Shown here: positions 1 through 8,350 of the stretch, piece by piece
How positions within the stretch are numbered: position 1 is the first letter of the stretch
Layout of the letters: every line of letters begins with the position of its first letter
NCBI GenBank assembly: GCA_039908285.1
Contig: JAMOBE010000054.1
Coordinates: 1 to 24,477 of the forward strand
Source: JAMOBE01 sp039908285
Lineage (GTDB): Bacteria > Pseudomonadota > Alphaproteobacteria > Rhodospirillales > Rhodospirillaceae
Direction: 5' to 3'
DNA: 24,477 nucleotides
Program-made: the position numbers and the translations under genes
Notes under the pieces: generated by a model
Told to the model about the DNA's origin: nothing
The model's database searches: none
What the model saw: only the letters and a program-made list of their open reading frames with translations

Positions 1-858
1 ATGGAGAACCGCTATCGGGCCATGTCCCAGCTTGGGGTGCGCAACATCGCCGGCTACAACCAGCGGGTGGCCGAGGCGCGCACCTCCGGCCAGACCCTGA
101 ACCGCACGGTCCAGACCGGCTTCGACCCTGAGACCGGCAAGCCGGTGTACGAGGAGCAGGAGTTCGCCCTCGACCCGCTGCCGTTCATCGTCGTGGTGGT
201 GGACGAGATGGCCGACCTGATGCTGGTGGCCGGCAAGGACGTGGAGGCGGCCATCCAGCGCCTGGCCCAGATGGCTCGCGCCGCCGGCATCCACCTGATC
301 ATGGCCACCCAGCGGCCGTCGGTGGACGTCATCACCGGCACCATCAAGGCCAACTTCCCGACCCGGATCAGCTTCCAGGTGACCTCGAAGATCGACAGCC
401 GCACCATCCTGGGCGAACAGGGCGCCGAGCAGCTCCTGGGCCAGGGCGACATGCTGTACATGGCCGCCGGCGGGCGCATCACCCGGGTACACGGCCCCTT
501 CGTCACCGACGGCGAGGTCGAACTGGTGGTCAAGCACCTGCGGGCGCAGGGCGAGCCGGCCTATGTCCAGGCGGTCACCGAGGAGGACGACGATGACGGG
601 GCCGGAGGCATGGGCGGCGGCGGCGGCGACGGCGGAAAGGGTGGCGCTGGCGGCGAGGGGCTCTATGATCAGGCGGTGGCGGTGGTGACCCGCGAGCGCA
701 AGGTCTCCACCAGTTTCATCCAGCGGCAGCTCAAGATCGGCTATAATCGCGCCGCCGACCTGGTGGACCGCATGGAGACCGAGGGTGTGGTCAGCCGCGC
801 CAACCACGTGGGCAAGCGCGAGGTCCTGGCGCCACCCCCGCCGCCCTCGCCGCGCTGA
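1..858 (+). CDS. ftsK: DNA translocase FtsK, C-terminal part (5' end outside window)
   Basis: This is the C-terminal 285 residues of the septal DNA translocase that pumps chromosome dimers to the division site and activates XerCD at dif. The window opens in frame inside the RecA-like motor, so the ATG at base 1 is internal. The segment reading ENRYRAMSQLGVRNI is typical mid-protein FtsK sequence. Walker B follows at residues 61-69 (PFIVVVVDE), then the conserved QRPSVDVITGTIKANFP and ILGEQGAEQLLGQGDML blocks. An acidic, glycine-rich linker (about 193-220) leads to the winged-helix gamma domain (about 221-280, YDQAVAVVTRERKVSTSFIQ) that reads KOPS sequences. The stop is followed closely by lolA on the same strand, a common alphaproteobacterial neighbourhood. 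The identification is firm. Only the N-terminal membrane part and Walker A are missing from view. Confidence 0.96.
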   Translation: MENRYRAMSQLGVRNIAGYNQRVAEARTSGQTLNRTVQTGFDPETGKPVYEEQEFALDPLPFIVVVVDEMADLMLVAGKDVEAAIQRLAQMARAAGIHLIMATQRPSVDVITGTIKANFPTRISFQVTSKIDSRTILGEQGAEQLLGQGDMLYMAAGGRITRVHGPFVTDGEVELVVKHLRAQGEPAYVQAVTEEDDDDGAGGMGGGGGDGGKGGAGGEGLYDQAVAVVTRERKVSTSFIQRQLKIGYNRAADLVDRMETEGVVSRANHVGKREVLAPPPPPSPR

Positions 859-894
859 CCGTTTCAGGCGCCACGAATGAGAGAACGTGCAGCC

Positions 895-1554
895 ATGCGG
901 ATGTGGTTTGGGATGATGCTCCTGGCGGCGGCGCTTCTCGTCGGGCCATCGCCGGCGGGCGCGGCGGGCGAGGCGCGGACGGCGGTCCCGGCCCTGGCGA
1001 AATTCGGACCGGAGGATCGTGCGGTCATCCAGGAGGTGGAGCGCTATCTCAACACCGTCGAGACCATGAAGGCCCGGTTCCTGCAGGTCTCCAGCACCGG
1101 CGCCCAGGCGGAGGGCGACCTGTACCTGTCGCGGCCGGGGCGGATGCGGCTTGCCTATGATCCGCCGACGCCGATCCTGATCGTCGCCGATGGGCATTAC
1201 CTCATCTATTACGACTCCCAGCTTGGCCAGGTGTCCTATCTTGGACTGGACTCGACGCCGGCCGGGATCATCCTGCGCAGCGACGTGCGACTCGGTGGTG
1301 ACGTCACCGTCACCGGCGTCCGGCGGCCCCCGGGCGCGTTGGAAATCAGCATGATCCAGACCAGCGATCCGGCCGCCGGCGAGTTGACTCTGCTGATGAC
1401 GGACAATCCCCTGACGCTGCGCCAATGGAGAGTCAAGGATGCCCAGGGACAGGTGGTCACCGTGTCCCTGTTCGACGCCCGGTCGGGGGTGACGCTCGAT
1501 CCGACGCTGTTCACGTTCCGCGACCCGAACTTCTTCAAACCGAATACCGATTAG
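895..1554 (+). CDS. lolA: Outer-membrane lipoprotein carrier LolA family protein
   Basis: Predicted periplasmic chaperone that carries lipoproteins from the LolCDE transporter to the outer membrane. The N-terminus is a Sec signal peptide with a basic start and a hydrophobic core (MMLLAAALLVG), cut near AGA/AGEA. The mature part has the LolA pattern: a helix with VERYLNTVETMKARFLQ, then the beta-barrel strands GDLYLSRPGRMRLAYDPP and LIVADGHYLIYYD. About 219 aa fits the family. An in-frame ATG at 877 would add six residues. I chose 895 because a GAGAGA stretch precedes it by about nine bases. It lies 36 bases after ftsK and may be cotranscribed. The first base of a long palindrome overlaps the stop codon. 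Confidence 0.88.
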   Translation: MRMWFGMMLLAAALLVGPSPAGAAGEARTAVPALAKFGPEDRAVIQEVERYLNTVETMKARFLQVSSTGAQAEGDLYLSRPGRMRLAYDPPTPILIVADGHYLIYYDSQLGQVSYLGLDSTPAGIILRSDVRLGGDVTVTGVRRPPGALEISMIQTSDPAAGELTLLMTDNPLTLRQWRVKDAQGQVVTVSLFDARSGVTLDPTLFTFRDPNFFKPNTD

Positions 1555-1711
1555 GCTTTGCCCAGACATAACCGCTCCAGATTGCGCCGAATTTTGGTTC
1601 GTCCGTCAGGCGCGTCACGGGGCGCGTACCGGCGGTACGCAACCCTTGACGCAACGCCGCGGACGGACCAAAAGACAGGCAAGATGGAGCGGTTATGTCT
1701 GGGCAAAGCCT
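1553..1711. repeat. 159-bp imperfect palindrome after lolA
   Basis: The outer arms 1553-1579 and 1685-1711 are perfect reverse complements over 27 bp. Further paired blocks lie inside (for example 1592-1605 with 1660-1673), and a 7-bp stem with a GGC loop sits at the centre (1624-1640). The whole segment can fold into one long hairpin. The left arm starts within the TAG stop of lolA and the right arm ends 38 bp before the next gene. It looks like an intergenic repeat element that may also act as a terminator or mRNA-stabilising hairpin. There is no long T-run after it, so simple Rho-independent termination is uncertain. Confidence 0.8.
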
Positions 1712-1749
1712 CAGTGTAGTTTGCCCGGGCTGAAGGAGAGAGGCCCCCC

Positions 1750-2517
1750 ATGACTCGAGTTCCGTTGATCGGCGTGTCCGCCTGCGTCAAGCCGGTGATC
1801 GGCGAGGAAATGCCCTTCCACGCCGCGCCCGAACTGTACCTGACGGCGGTGGCCGAGGGCGCGGGGGGGCTGCCGTTCATGGTCCCGGCCCTGGGCGACC
1901 TGGTGGATACCGACGAGATCGTCGGCCATCTGGACGGGCTCCTGCTGACGGGGAGCAAGTCGAACGTGCACCCTCAGCACTATGGCGAGGACCACTACCG
2001 GCCCGGCACCCTCCACGACACCAGCCGCGACGCCACCACGGTGCCGCTGATCCAGGCCTGCATCGCCCGCGGCGTGCCGCTTCTCGCCATTTGCCGCGGC
2101 CATCAGGAACTGAACGTGGCGCTCGGGGGCACGCTGCACCAGCATGTGCACGAGGTCCCTGGCCGGATGGATCACCGCTCCAACCACGATCGTTCGGTCG
2201 AGGAGCAGTTCGGCCCCGCCCACTCGGTGCGGCTGACACCGGGAGGCCTGCTCGCTGGCTTCGTCGGCGGCGGTACCGAGGTGATGGTCAACTCCCTGCA
2301 TGGCCAGGGCATCGCCCGCCTGGCGCCCGACCTGGCGGTCGAGGCCATCGCCCCCGACAGCACCATCGAGGCCGTCCGGGTGGAGCGCTCCCCGACCTTC
2401 GCCGTCGGCATCCAGTGGCACCCCGAATGGAATTGGCAGGACATTCCCCTGTCGCGCGCCCTGTTCAAGGCCTTCGGCGACGCCTGCCGTCAGCGGATGA
2501 GCCGTTCTGGGGCTTGA
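1750..2517 (+). CDS. PuuD-like class I glutamine amidotransferase / peptidase C26
   Basis: A 255-aa cytosolic enzyme of the gamma-glutamyl-GABA hydrolase (PuuD) branch of class I glutamine amidotransferases. This family hydrolyses gamma-glutamyl amides such as gamma-glutamyl-GABA in polyamine breakdown. The nucleophile elbow is LLAICRGHQELN with Cys115, and the catalytic His224-Pro-Glu226 lies in GIQWHPEW. LLLTGSKSNVHPQHYG (about residues 65-80) matches the PuuD oxyanion-side loop, and MVNSLHGQGI is also typical. The ATG follows a strong Shine-Dalgarno sequence (AAGGAGAGAGG). No other putrescine genes are nearby, so the substrate is family inference. It appears monocistronic, flanked by a palindrome and a terminator region. 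Confidence 0.85.
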   Translation: MTRVPLIGVSACVKPVIGEEMPFHAAPELYLTAVAEGAGGLPFMVPALGDLVDTDEIVGHLDGLLLTGSKSNVHPQHYGEDHYRPGTLHDTSRDATTVPLIQACIARGVPLLAICRGHQELNVALGGTLHQHVHEVPGRMDHRSNHDRSVEEQFGPAHSVRLTPGGLLAGFVGGGTEVMVNSLHGQGIARLAPDLAVEAIAPDSTIEAVRVERSPTFAVGIQWHPEWNWQDIPLSRALFKAFGDACRQRMSRSGA

Positions 2518-2539
2518 TCGTCCCGATTCAAGGGGCCGA

Positions 2540-2724
2540 GCCATGACATTTTGGAATGCCTGCCATGTCATTTTGGCAGTGGAGACCTCCCCGTCAGGAC
2601 CCCACGTATGATTCACGTAGGACGGCACCGCAAGGGCGCCGTCAGGTGAGGGCGGTTCCCCCGCCGGCCCTCACGCTCCGAATGGAGCGGAAAGCGCCCG
2701 GTTACCCCCCTGACCGGGCGCTTT
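2540..2724 (+). ncRNA. Candidate structured RNA or structured 3' UTR
   Basis: This non-coding stretch is dense in hairpins. A near-repeat of CATGACATTTTGG / CATGTCATTTTGG at its start is followed by a CCGTC...GACGG stem enclosing ACGT/ACGT. Next come GTGAGGGC/GCCCTCAC (2646-2653 with 2667-2674), GCTCC-GAAT-GGAGC (2675-2688), and the strong terminator hairpin at 2691-2724. Tandem stems ending in a terminator are what a small RNA gene or a long structured 3' UTR looks like. I recognise no known RNA family and see no convincing promoter, so both the status and the 5' end are tentative. Confidence 0.28.
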
Positions 2725-2725
2725 T
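2691..2725. terminator. Rho-independent terminator, 12-bp stem
   Basis: The arms AAAGCGCCCGGT (2691-2702) and ACCGGGCGCTTT (2713-2724) pair perfectly around a 10-base C-rich loop and end in a short T-run. It serves the + strand upstream. If the foldback element after it is removed, it also lies directly behind the stop codon of the convergent TPR gene, so it was probably bidirectional before the insertion. Confidence 0.8.
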
Positions 2726-2736
2726 CATTGCCCGCT

Positions 2737-3089
2737 GTTTCATACCAGCGAGCCTAATGGTGACACACGGCATCAATAACATGAACCGAACCCCGGCGTG
2801 CTGGCGTAGAGAAAGAAGGCGCAACACGGATGGACACGGATATCCACGGATGAACACGGATACAGCGGAGTTTGACAAAGTCTTATGTGAGACGCATGCA
2901 ACTGTCTTGCTATAACTATTATTAATAAATTGTCACCGGTAAAGACGGAGAGGCTTCCTGGTATTCTGCATCCGTGTTTATCCGTGGATATCCGTGTTCA
3001 TCCGTGTTGCGTCTTTTTTCTCAAAGCCAGCACACTGGTGATCGGTTCATGTCATTGATATCGTGGTTCAGTCATTACGCTCGTTGGTA
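2737..3089. mobile_element. MITE-like foldback element with target-site duplication
   Basis: This non-coding element has long imperfect inverted arms, about 2742-2865 and 2967-3090, with outermost pairs ATACCAGCGAGC against the complement of GCTCGTTGGTAT. The central spacer of roughly 100 bp is AT-rich. The same 11-12 bp, TCATTGCCCGCT, occurs in direct orientation on both sides (2725-2736 and 3090-3101), which is the expected mark of a target-site duplication. No transposase is encoded, so it would have been moved in trans. The right copy of the duplication contains the TGA stop of the TPR gene, so the insertion left that reading frame intact but pushed its terminator about 353 bp away. Confidence 0.75.
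2825..3006. repeat. Two arrays of four phased CACGGAT heptamers
   Basis: In the left arm CACGGAT begins at 2825, 2835, 2845 and 2855. In the right arm the complement ATCCGTG begins at 2970, 2980, 2990 and 3000. The period is exactly 10 bp in both arrays, so all copies in an array face one side of the helix. The arrays sit in the arms of the foldback element. Confidence 0.9.
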
Positions 3090-5075
3090 TCATTGCCCGC
3101 TTTTCAGCGCCGCGACGACCTCCTCGACCACGGTCGTCCAGTCTCCGGCCGTGGGCTGGCGGAACAGCCGGGCGGACGGGTACCAGGGTGAGCGGTCGCC
3201 CTCGAGGCCCCAGCGCCAGTCGGGTACATGGGACAGCAGCACCCACACCGGCCGTCCCAGCGCTCCGGCCAGGTGGGCGACGGCGGTGTCAACAGTGATC
3301 ACCAGGTCGAGACTCGCCATCACCGCCGCCGTGTCGGCGAGATCGGTGAACGCCTCGCCGAGCGGGGTGAGGCGTCCCGCCAGTCCGTCCGCGTGGGCCT
3401 GCTCGGCGCCGGGTCCCTTCTGAAGCGAGACGATGTGGAGACCCGGTACCTCCAGCAGCGGCGCGAGCTGGGACAGGGCCATGGAGCGGCTCAGGTCCTG
3501 GGCGTGGCCCGGATTGCCGGCCCAGGCGAGACCAATCCGTCGTCGCGGAGATCCGGCACCGCCTGCGTCCGGCAGGCGATCGCGCCAGTGGTCGACCAGC
3601 CCGGGATCGGGGACGACGTAGGGCACCGATGCCGGAACCGTGTCCAGGGTGACCCCGAGCAGTCCCGGCAGGCTGCCGAGCGCGCACTGGGCGTCGAAGG
3701 CGGGGAGGGGCTCTCCCCGGACCAGAACCTGGGCCGCTCCGGGCAGGCCGCCGAGGCAACGCCCGAGCGGCGGCTGCACCTCCAGCACCACCCGGGCACC
3801 GGAGCGCTCCGCAACCGTAGCCACGAAGCGCACGAACTGGAGGGTATCGCCAAGGCCCTGCTCCGCCCGCAGCAGAAGCGTCCCGCCGGGAAGCGGCCGT
3901 CCGTCCCACTGGGTGCGGAGGAATTCCTCCGGCCGCGGGCGGTCCAGATCGAGCCGGCACTCATAGTCGCGCCAGCCGTCCTCGTAGCGCCCAAGCAGCA
4001 GCAGCGCCCGTGCGCGGTTCCAGCGCGCCTGGAGACAGCCGGGGTCCATGGCCAGGGCCCGTTCGGTGATGGCCAGGGCGTCCTCGACGCGGCGCTCGTA
4101 GTGACGGATGTTGGCGAGACCGGCATGGGCCAGCGCCAGTCGCGGGTCGAGCCCGAGCGCCCGCTTGTAGCAGGTCTCGGCCTCCCCCAGCCACGACATG
4201 CGGGTCAACGCCTCGCCCAGGTTGAACCAGGCGTTGACGTGGTCGGGCTTCACCGCGACGGCGCGCCGGTAGAACTCGGCCGCGACCATCGGGTCGGTGC
4301 GCAGCATCATGTTGCCGAGGTTGTTCAGTGCCTCGACGAAGGTGGGAGCGAGGCTGATCGCGTGGCTGAACCACCGGGTGGCCTCTTCCGTAAGCCCAAG
4401 CTGCGTCAGGGCCAGGCCCATGTTGTTGCAGGCCGCCGCCGACGTCGGATTGGTCTCGAGCGCCGTTCGATAGCAGGCGATGGCCTCGGCGACCTGGCCC
4501 AGGTCCTGGAGCAGGCTGCCAAGATTGATGAGGACCGAGGTGTCGGTGGGTGCAAGCTCGAGGGCCTGGCGGAAGCTGGCGACGGCCTCGTCGACGCGGC
4601 CGCGCGCCCGGTGCACCAGGCCCATGAGGCCGAGGGCCGGAACCATCCGCGGCCGTATCTCCAGCACCTGACGGACGGCGGCTTCGGCGTCGCCGATGCG
4701 CCCGAGGTCCATCAGGGTGAACCCGAGATTGACGTAGGCGTCGGCGAAGTCGGCGGCAAGCGACAGTGCTCGCTGATAGCACAGCACCGCCTCCTGTAGC
4801 TTGCCAAGGGCGCGGTAGGCCTCGCCCAGGTTGTTGTGCCAGGCCGCCTGGGCGTCATCCAGGCCGATGGCCCGCTGGATGAGCTGCACCGCGTCGGCGC
4901 TGTTGCCGCACTGGTGGGCCAGGAGGCCGAGAAGCTGGAGGGCGTCGGCGTTGTCCGGCTCCCCGGCGAGGATGCGGCGGTAGATCGCCTCGGCCTCGGC
5001 CATCCGGCCCGCGGTATGGTGGTCGACGGCGGCGGCGAGGGACTGGGCGGGCGTCTGATCGCTGGTGGGGGTCAT
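3090..5075 (-). CDS. TPR-repeat protein with C-terminal glycosyltransferase-like domain
   Basis: A 661-aa protein. Residues about 10-375 are an uninterrupted series of tetratricopeptide repeats of about 34 residues (for example AWHNNLGEAYRALGKLQEAV). Residues about 385-661 resemble the GT9/GT41-like fold common in Rhodospirillales TPR proteins, including GTLLLRAEQGLGDTLQFVRF, IGLAWAGNP and DLVITVDTAVAHLAGALGRPVWVLL. No signal peptide is seen, so it is probably cytosolic. It may glycosylate protein or envelope targets, but acceptor and sugar cannot be read. The start was taken at MTPTSDQTPAQ, because upstream in-frame codons overlap pth and read as low-complexity proline-rich sequence. Its ATG lies four bases after the pth stop, which suggests translational coupling. 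Its stop codon is inside the duplicated target of the neighbouring foldback element. Confidence 0.85.
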   Translation of the reverse strand: MTPTSDQTPAQSLAAAVDHHTAGRMAEAEAIYRRILAGEPDNADALQLLGLLAHQCGNSADAVQLIQRAIGLDDAQAAWHNNLGEAYRALGKLQEAVLCYQRALSLAADFADAYVNLGFTLMDLGRIGDAEAAVRQVLEIRPRMVPALGLMGLVHRARGRVDEAVASFRQALELAPTDTSVLINLGSLLQDLGQVAEAIACYRTALETNPTSAAACNNMGLALTQLGLTEEATRWFSHAISLAPTFVEALNNLGNMMLRTDPMVAAEFYRRAVAVKPDHVNAWFNLGEALTRMSWLGEAETCYKRALGLDPRLALAHAGLANIRHYERRVEDALAITERALAMDPGCLQARWNRARALLLLGRYEDGWRDYECRLDLDRPRPEEFLRTQWDGRPLPGGTLLLRAEQGLGDTLQFVRFVATVAERSGARVVLEVQPPLGRCLGGLPGAAQVLVRGEPLPAFDAQCALGSLPGLLGVTLDTVPASVPYVVPDPGLVDHWRDRLPDAGGAGSPRRRIGLAWAGNPGHAQDLSRSMALSQLAPLLEVPGLHIVSLQKGPGAEQAHADGLAGRLTPLGEAFTDLADTAAVMASLDLVITVDTAVAHLAGALGRPVWVLLSHVPDWRWGLEGDRSPWYPSARLFRQPTAGDWTTVVEEVVAALKSGQ

Positions 5076-5079
5076 GGCA

Positions 5080-5691
5080 TCACTTCGGTGACTGAGGGGG
5101 GGCGATGGCGGGGCGCGCGGGTTGGGGCCGGGCCAGCAGGGCAACGCGATTCATGAACCCGCCGTCGTCACCCGCCGCCAGCATGGGGAAGCAGTCCGCG
5201 ACCGCGTCCAGCATCGGGTCGAGCCACTCGCCGTCGGACTTGGCGAAGTCATGCAGCACATAGCCGACGACCCGTTCGCGGTCGCCGGGATGGCCGATGC
5301 CGAGCCGGACCCGCCGGTAGTCGCGGCCGAGGTGGGCGTCGATGCTGCGCAGGCCATTGTGACCGGCACTGCCGCCCCCGACCTTCACCCGCACCTTGCC
5401 CGGGGCCAGGTCCAGTTCGTCGTGGAGCACGATCACGTCGCCGACGGCGATGCGGTGAAAGCGGGCAGCCTGGCCCACCGACACGCCCGACTCGTTCATG
5501 TAGGTCATGGGCTTCAGCGCCATGACCTTGATCCCGCCCACCACGCCCTCGGCCAGGTGACCCTGGAAGCGCGCGCGGAACGGCCCGAATCCATGGCGGC
5601 GGGCGATGGCGTCCGCCGCCATGAAGCCGATGTTGTGGCGGTGCCCGGCGTACTCCGGACCGGGATTGCCGAGCCCCACCAGCAGCAGCAT
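5080..5691 (-). CDS. pth: Peptidyl-tRNA hydrolase
   Basis: A 203-aa cytosolic esterase that releases tRNA from prematurely dropped peptidyl-tRNA. The N-terminus MLLLVGLGNPGPEYAGHRHN carries Asn10 and catalytic His19. Asn66 (MTYMNESG), Asp91 (VLHDELDL) and Asn112 (AGHNGLRS) complete the active-site set in the expected order. The length matches the family, with a proline-rich tail that is not conserved. It begins ten bases after the rplY stop and four bases before the TPR gene, so it lies inside a tight minus-strand operon. Confidence 0.97.
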   Translation of the reverse strand: MLLLVGLGNPGPEYAGHRHNIGFMAADAIARRHGFGPFRARFQGHLAEGVVGGIKVMALKPMTYMNESGVSVGQAARFHRIAVGDVIVLHDELDLAPGKVRVKVGGGSAGHNGLRSIDAHLGRDYRRVRLGIGHPGDRERVVGYVLHDFAKSDGEWLDPMLDAVADCFPMLAAGDDGGFMNRVALLARPQPARPAIAPPQSPK

Positions 5692-5701
5692 CGGCGGGTC
5701 T

Positions 5702-6322
5702 TCAGGTCGTGGCGGCGCCTTCCGTCGGCTCGCTCTCTCCCGGCTCCGACTTCATGCCCGAGGGCGCGACGATGGTGATGAGGGTGAAGTCGCGGTCGGC
5801 ATGGAGCAGTTTGACGCCCTCCGGCAGGACCACGTCGGCGATATGGACCGAGTCGCCGATGTCCTTGCCGGTCAGGTCGATGGAGATGTGCGACGGGATG
5901 GCATCCGGCCGCCCCACCAGCTCGATGGTGTGCTCCACCAGATTGAGCACGCCGCCCCGCTTCAGGCCCGGCGACTGCAACTCGTTCTCCACATGGATCG
6001 GCACCGCGACGTGCACGGTGGATGAGGCGCTGATGCGCAGGAAGTCGGCGTGGAGGACCTTGTCGGTGACCGGGTGGAACTGGAGGTCACGGCACAGCGC
6101 CCGTTCCACCCCGCTCGCGCTCTCGATATCGAACATGCGGGTGTAGAAGCCGGGCTTGTTCAGTTCGATGGCCAGAGCGCGCGGCTCGATGGCGATCATG
6201 ACGGGGGGCTTCTTGTCGCCGTAGATCACACCGGGAATGAGTCCGGCCCGGCGCGTCGCCCGGGCGGCCCCCTTTCCAGCCCGGTCCCGCGTCGTCGCAG
6301 CGATTTTCGCAATCTCGCTCAT
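5702..6322 (-). CDS. rplY: 50S ribosomal protein L25/general stress protein Ctc
   Basis: A 206-aa L25 of the long (TL5/Ctc) type that binds 5S rRNA. The N-terminal L25 domain includes RAGKGAARATRRAGLIPGVIYG and FHPVTDKVLHADFLR. The C-terminal TL5 domain includes VHVAVPIHVENE and GRPDAIPSHISIDLTGKDIGDSVHIADVVLPEGVK-type sequence, ending in an acidic tail. I chose MSEIAKIA because a GGAG precedes this ATG by six bases. Upstream in-frame ATGs overlap or abut that ribosome-binding site. It lies between prs and pth, the usual order in many proteobacteria. Confidence 0.96.
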   Translation of the reverse strand: MSEIAKIAATTRDRAGKGAARATRRAGLIPGVIYGDKKPPVMIAIEPRALAIELNKPGFYTRMFDIESASGVERALCRDLQFHPVTDKVLHADFLRISASSTVHVAVPIHVENELQSPGLKRGGVLNLVEHTIELVGRPDAIPSHISIDLTGKDIGDSVHIADVVLPEGVKLLHADRDFTLITIVAPSGMKSEPGESEPTEGAATT

Positions 6323-6465
6323 CGTCATCTCCAACAGAACGGTAAATTTCAACGGAACAGGACACGACCCCGGCCTCCAGGGGTGCCGGGCGTCGCGTCA
6401 TGATGGGGTGGTCTACACCGGCGGGGCCGATCGCGCAACCGCCTCCTTGCATACTCGGGGCGGTA

Positions 6466-7398
<933 letters not shown>

Positions 7399-7645
7399 GC
7401 CCATGTCCCCCAGACGGTCCCGAACCGCGGCGGGACAATATCAGGGAGGGGAGGCCCTGTAAACTGGAGCGCTCGCATGATGGGGAGGGGAAGGGGTCGT
7501 GCCGAGAGATCGCCAGGGACCCGGCCTTCCGGATCTGCTAGTATCCCGCGGCACGTCTCTTCGGCGTGCGCGTAACGGCCGGGACGGGGCACTGTCCCGA
7601 CACTCTCCAACTGCCGCGACGATATGGTTCAAAACGGAGACTCCG
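7399..7645. other. Divergent intergenic region between prs and the Spy-like gene
   Basis: About 245 bp with no plausible gene, expected to hold both outward promoters. I see GGGGGA (prs ribosome-binding site) at the left edge and GGAGA (ribosome-binding site of the gene at 7646) at the right edge. I could not pick out a convincing -35/-10 pair for either direction. Confidence 0.5.
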
Positions 7646-8326
7646 ATGCTCTTTCATAAAATGCTCGTCACGATGACCGCCCTCGCAACCCTGACGGGCG
7701 CCAGCGCCCTGCGCGCCGCGGACACGCCGGCTCCCGCCGCCGCTCCCGCCGCGACGGCCCCGGCGACGGCGCCCGCAGCCCCGGTCGGCAAGAACACCGA
7801 CGGCGCCGCGGGTATGGGGGCAATGCACGGCCATGGCGCCATGCCGATGGCGGATATGATGGGTGGAGGAACGCCGCAGGAGACGGCGCCGCAGCAGACG
7901 GACGGCCCCACGGGCATGCCTGGCATGGGCATGCCCGGCATGGGTATGGGCCAGGGCATGGGTCATGGCATGGGCCACGGCATGGGCATGGGCATGGGTG
8001 GACTGGCGGCGCATATCGAGGGCAAGATCGCCTTCCTCAGGGCCGAGATCGGCATCACCGACCTCCAGGCGCCGCTGTGGGGGCCGGTCGCCGACGCCCT
8101 GCGGGGAGCCGCCAAGGCGGAGGTGGACCGCAGGGCGGCCATGGTGAGCGCTCCGCCGCCGATGACCGTCCAGGACCATCTGACCCGGCACACCGCCATG
8201 CTGGAGATGCGCTACCAGACGGTCAGGACGATGCGTGATGCCTATGCGAAGCTCTTTGACAAGCTTTCCCCCGATCAGCGGGTCAAGGCCGATGTCCTGC
8301 TGACGCCGTTCGTTCACCGCATGTAG
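7646..8326 (+). CDS. Secreted Met/His-rich protein, Spy/CpxP (LTXXQ)-like
   Basis: A 226-aa predicted periplasmic protein. The ATG follows CGGAGA by five bases, and the start MLFHKMLVTMTALATLTGASA is a Sec signal peptide. An Ala/Pro-rich stretch follows, then a Met/His-rich segment (about 54-73) and a run of GM/GMGH repeats (about 90-120). The C-terminal half is helical and ends in LFDKLSPDQRVKADVLLTPF, an LSxxQ motif of the Spy/LTXXQ family. Family members are periplasmic chaperones or metal-stress proteins, and Met/His-rich segments often bind copper, so a role in copper or envelope stress is inference. It stands alone, divergent from prs. The low-complexity segment is encoded by near-identical ATGGGC/GGCATG repeats that could vary in number between strains. 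Confidence 0.72.
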   Translation: MLFHKMLVTMTALATLTGASALRAADTPAPAAAPAATAPATAPAAPVGKNTDGAAGMGAMHGHGAMPMADMMGGGTPQETAPQQTDGPTGMPGMGMPGMGMGQGMGHGMGHGMGMGMGGLAAHIEGKIAFLRAEIGITDLQAPLWGPVADALRGAAKAEVDRRAAMVSAPPPMTVQDHLTRHTAMLEMRYQTVRTMRDAYAKLFDKLSPDQRVKADVLLTPFVHRM

Positions 8327-8350
8327 CCGTCGGGTCGCGCCTCGGATAAT

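Noticed and set aside
2556..2915. A 119-codon + strand frame in the gap after the PuuD-like gene
   Set aside because: It runs through the terminator and the inverted arm of the foldback element and has no ribosome-binding site or protein-like composition.
2825..3006. CACGGAT repeats as a CRISPR array
   Set aside because: The units are 7 bp at a 10-bp period with 3-bp gaps, in mirrored arrays. CRISPR repeats and spacers are far longer.
3228..4799. A 523-codon + strand frame opposite the TPR gene
   Set aside because: The - strand frame has clear tetratricopeptide repeats. The + frame is the shadow of that repeat pattern.
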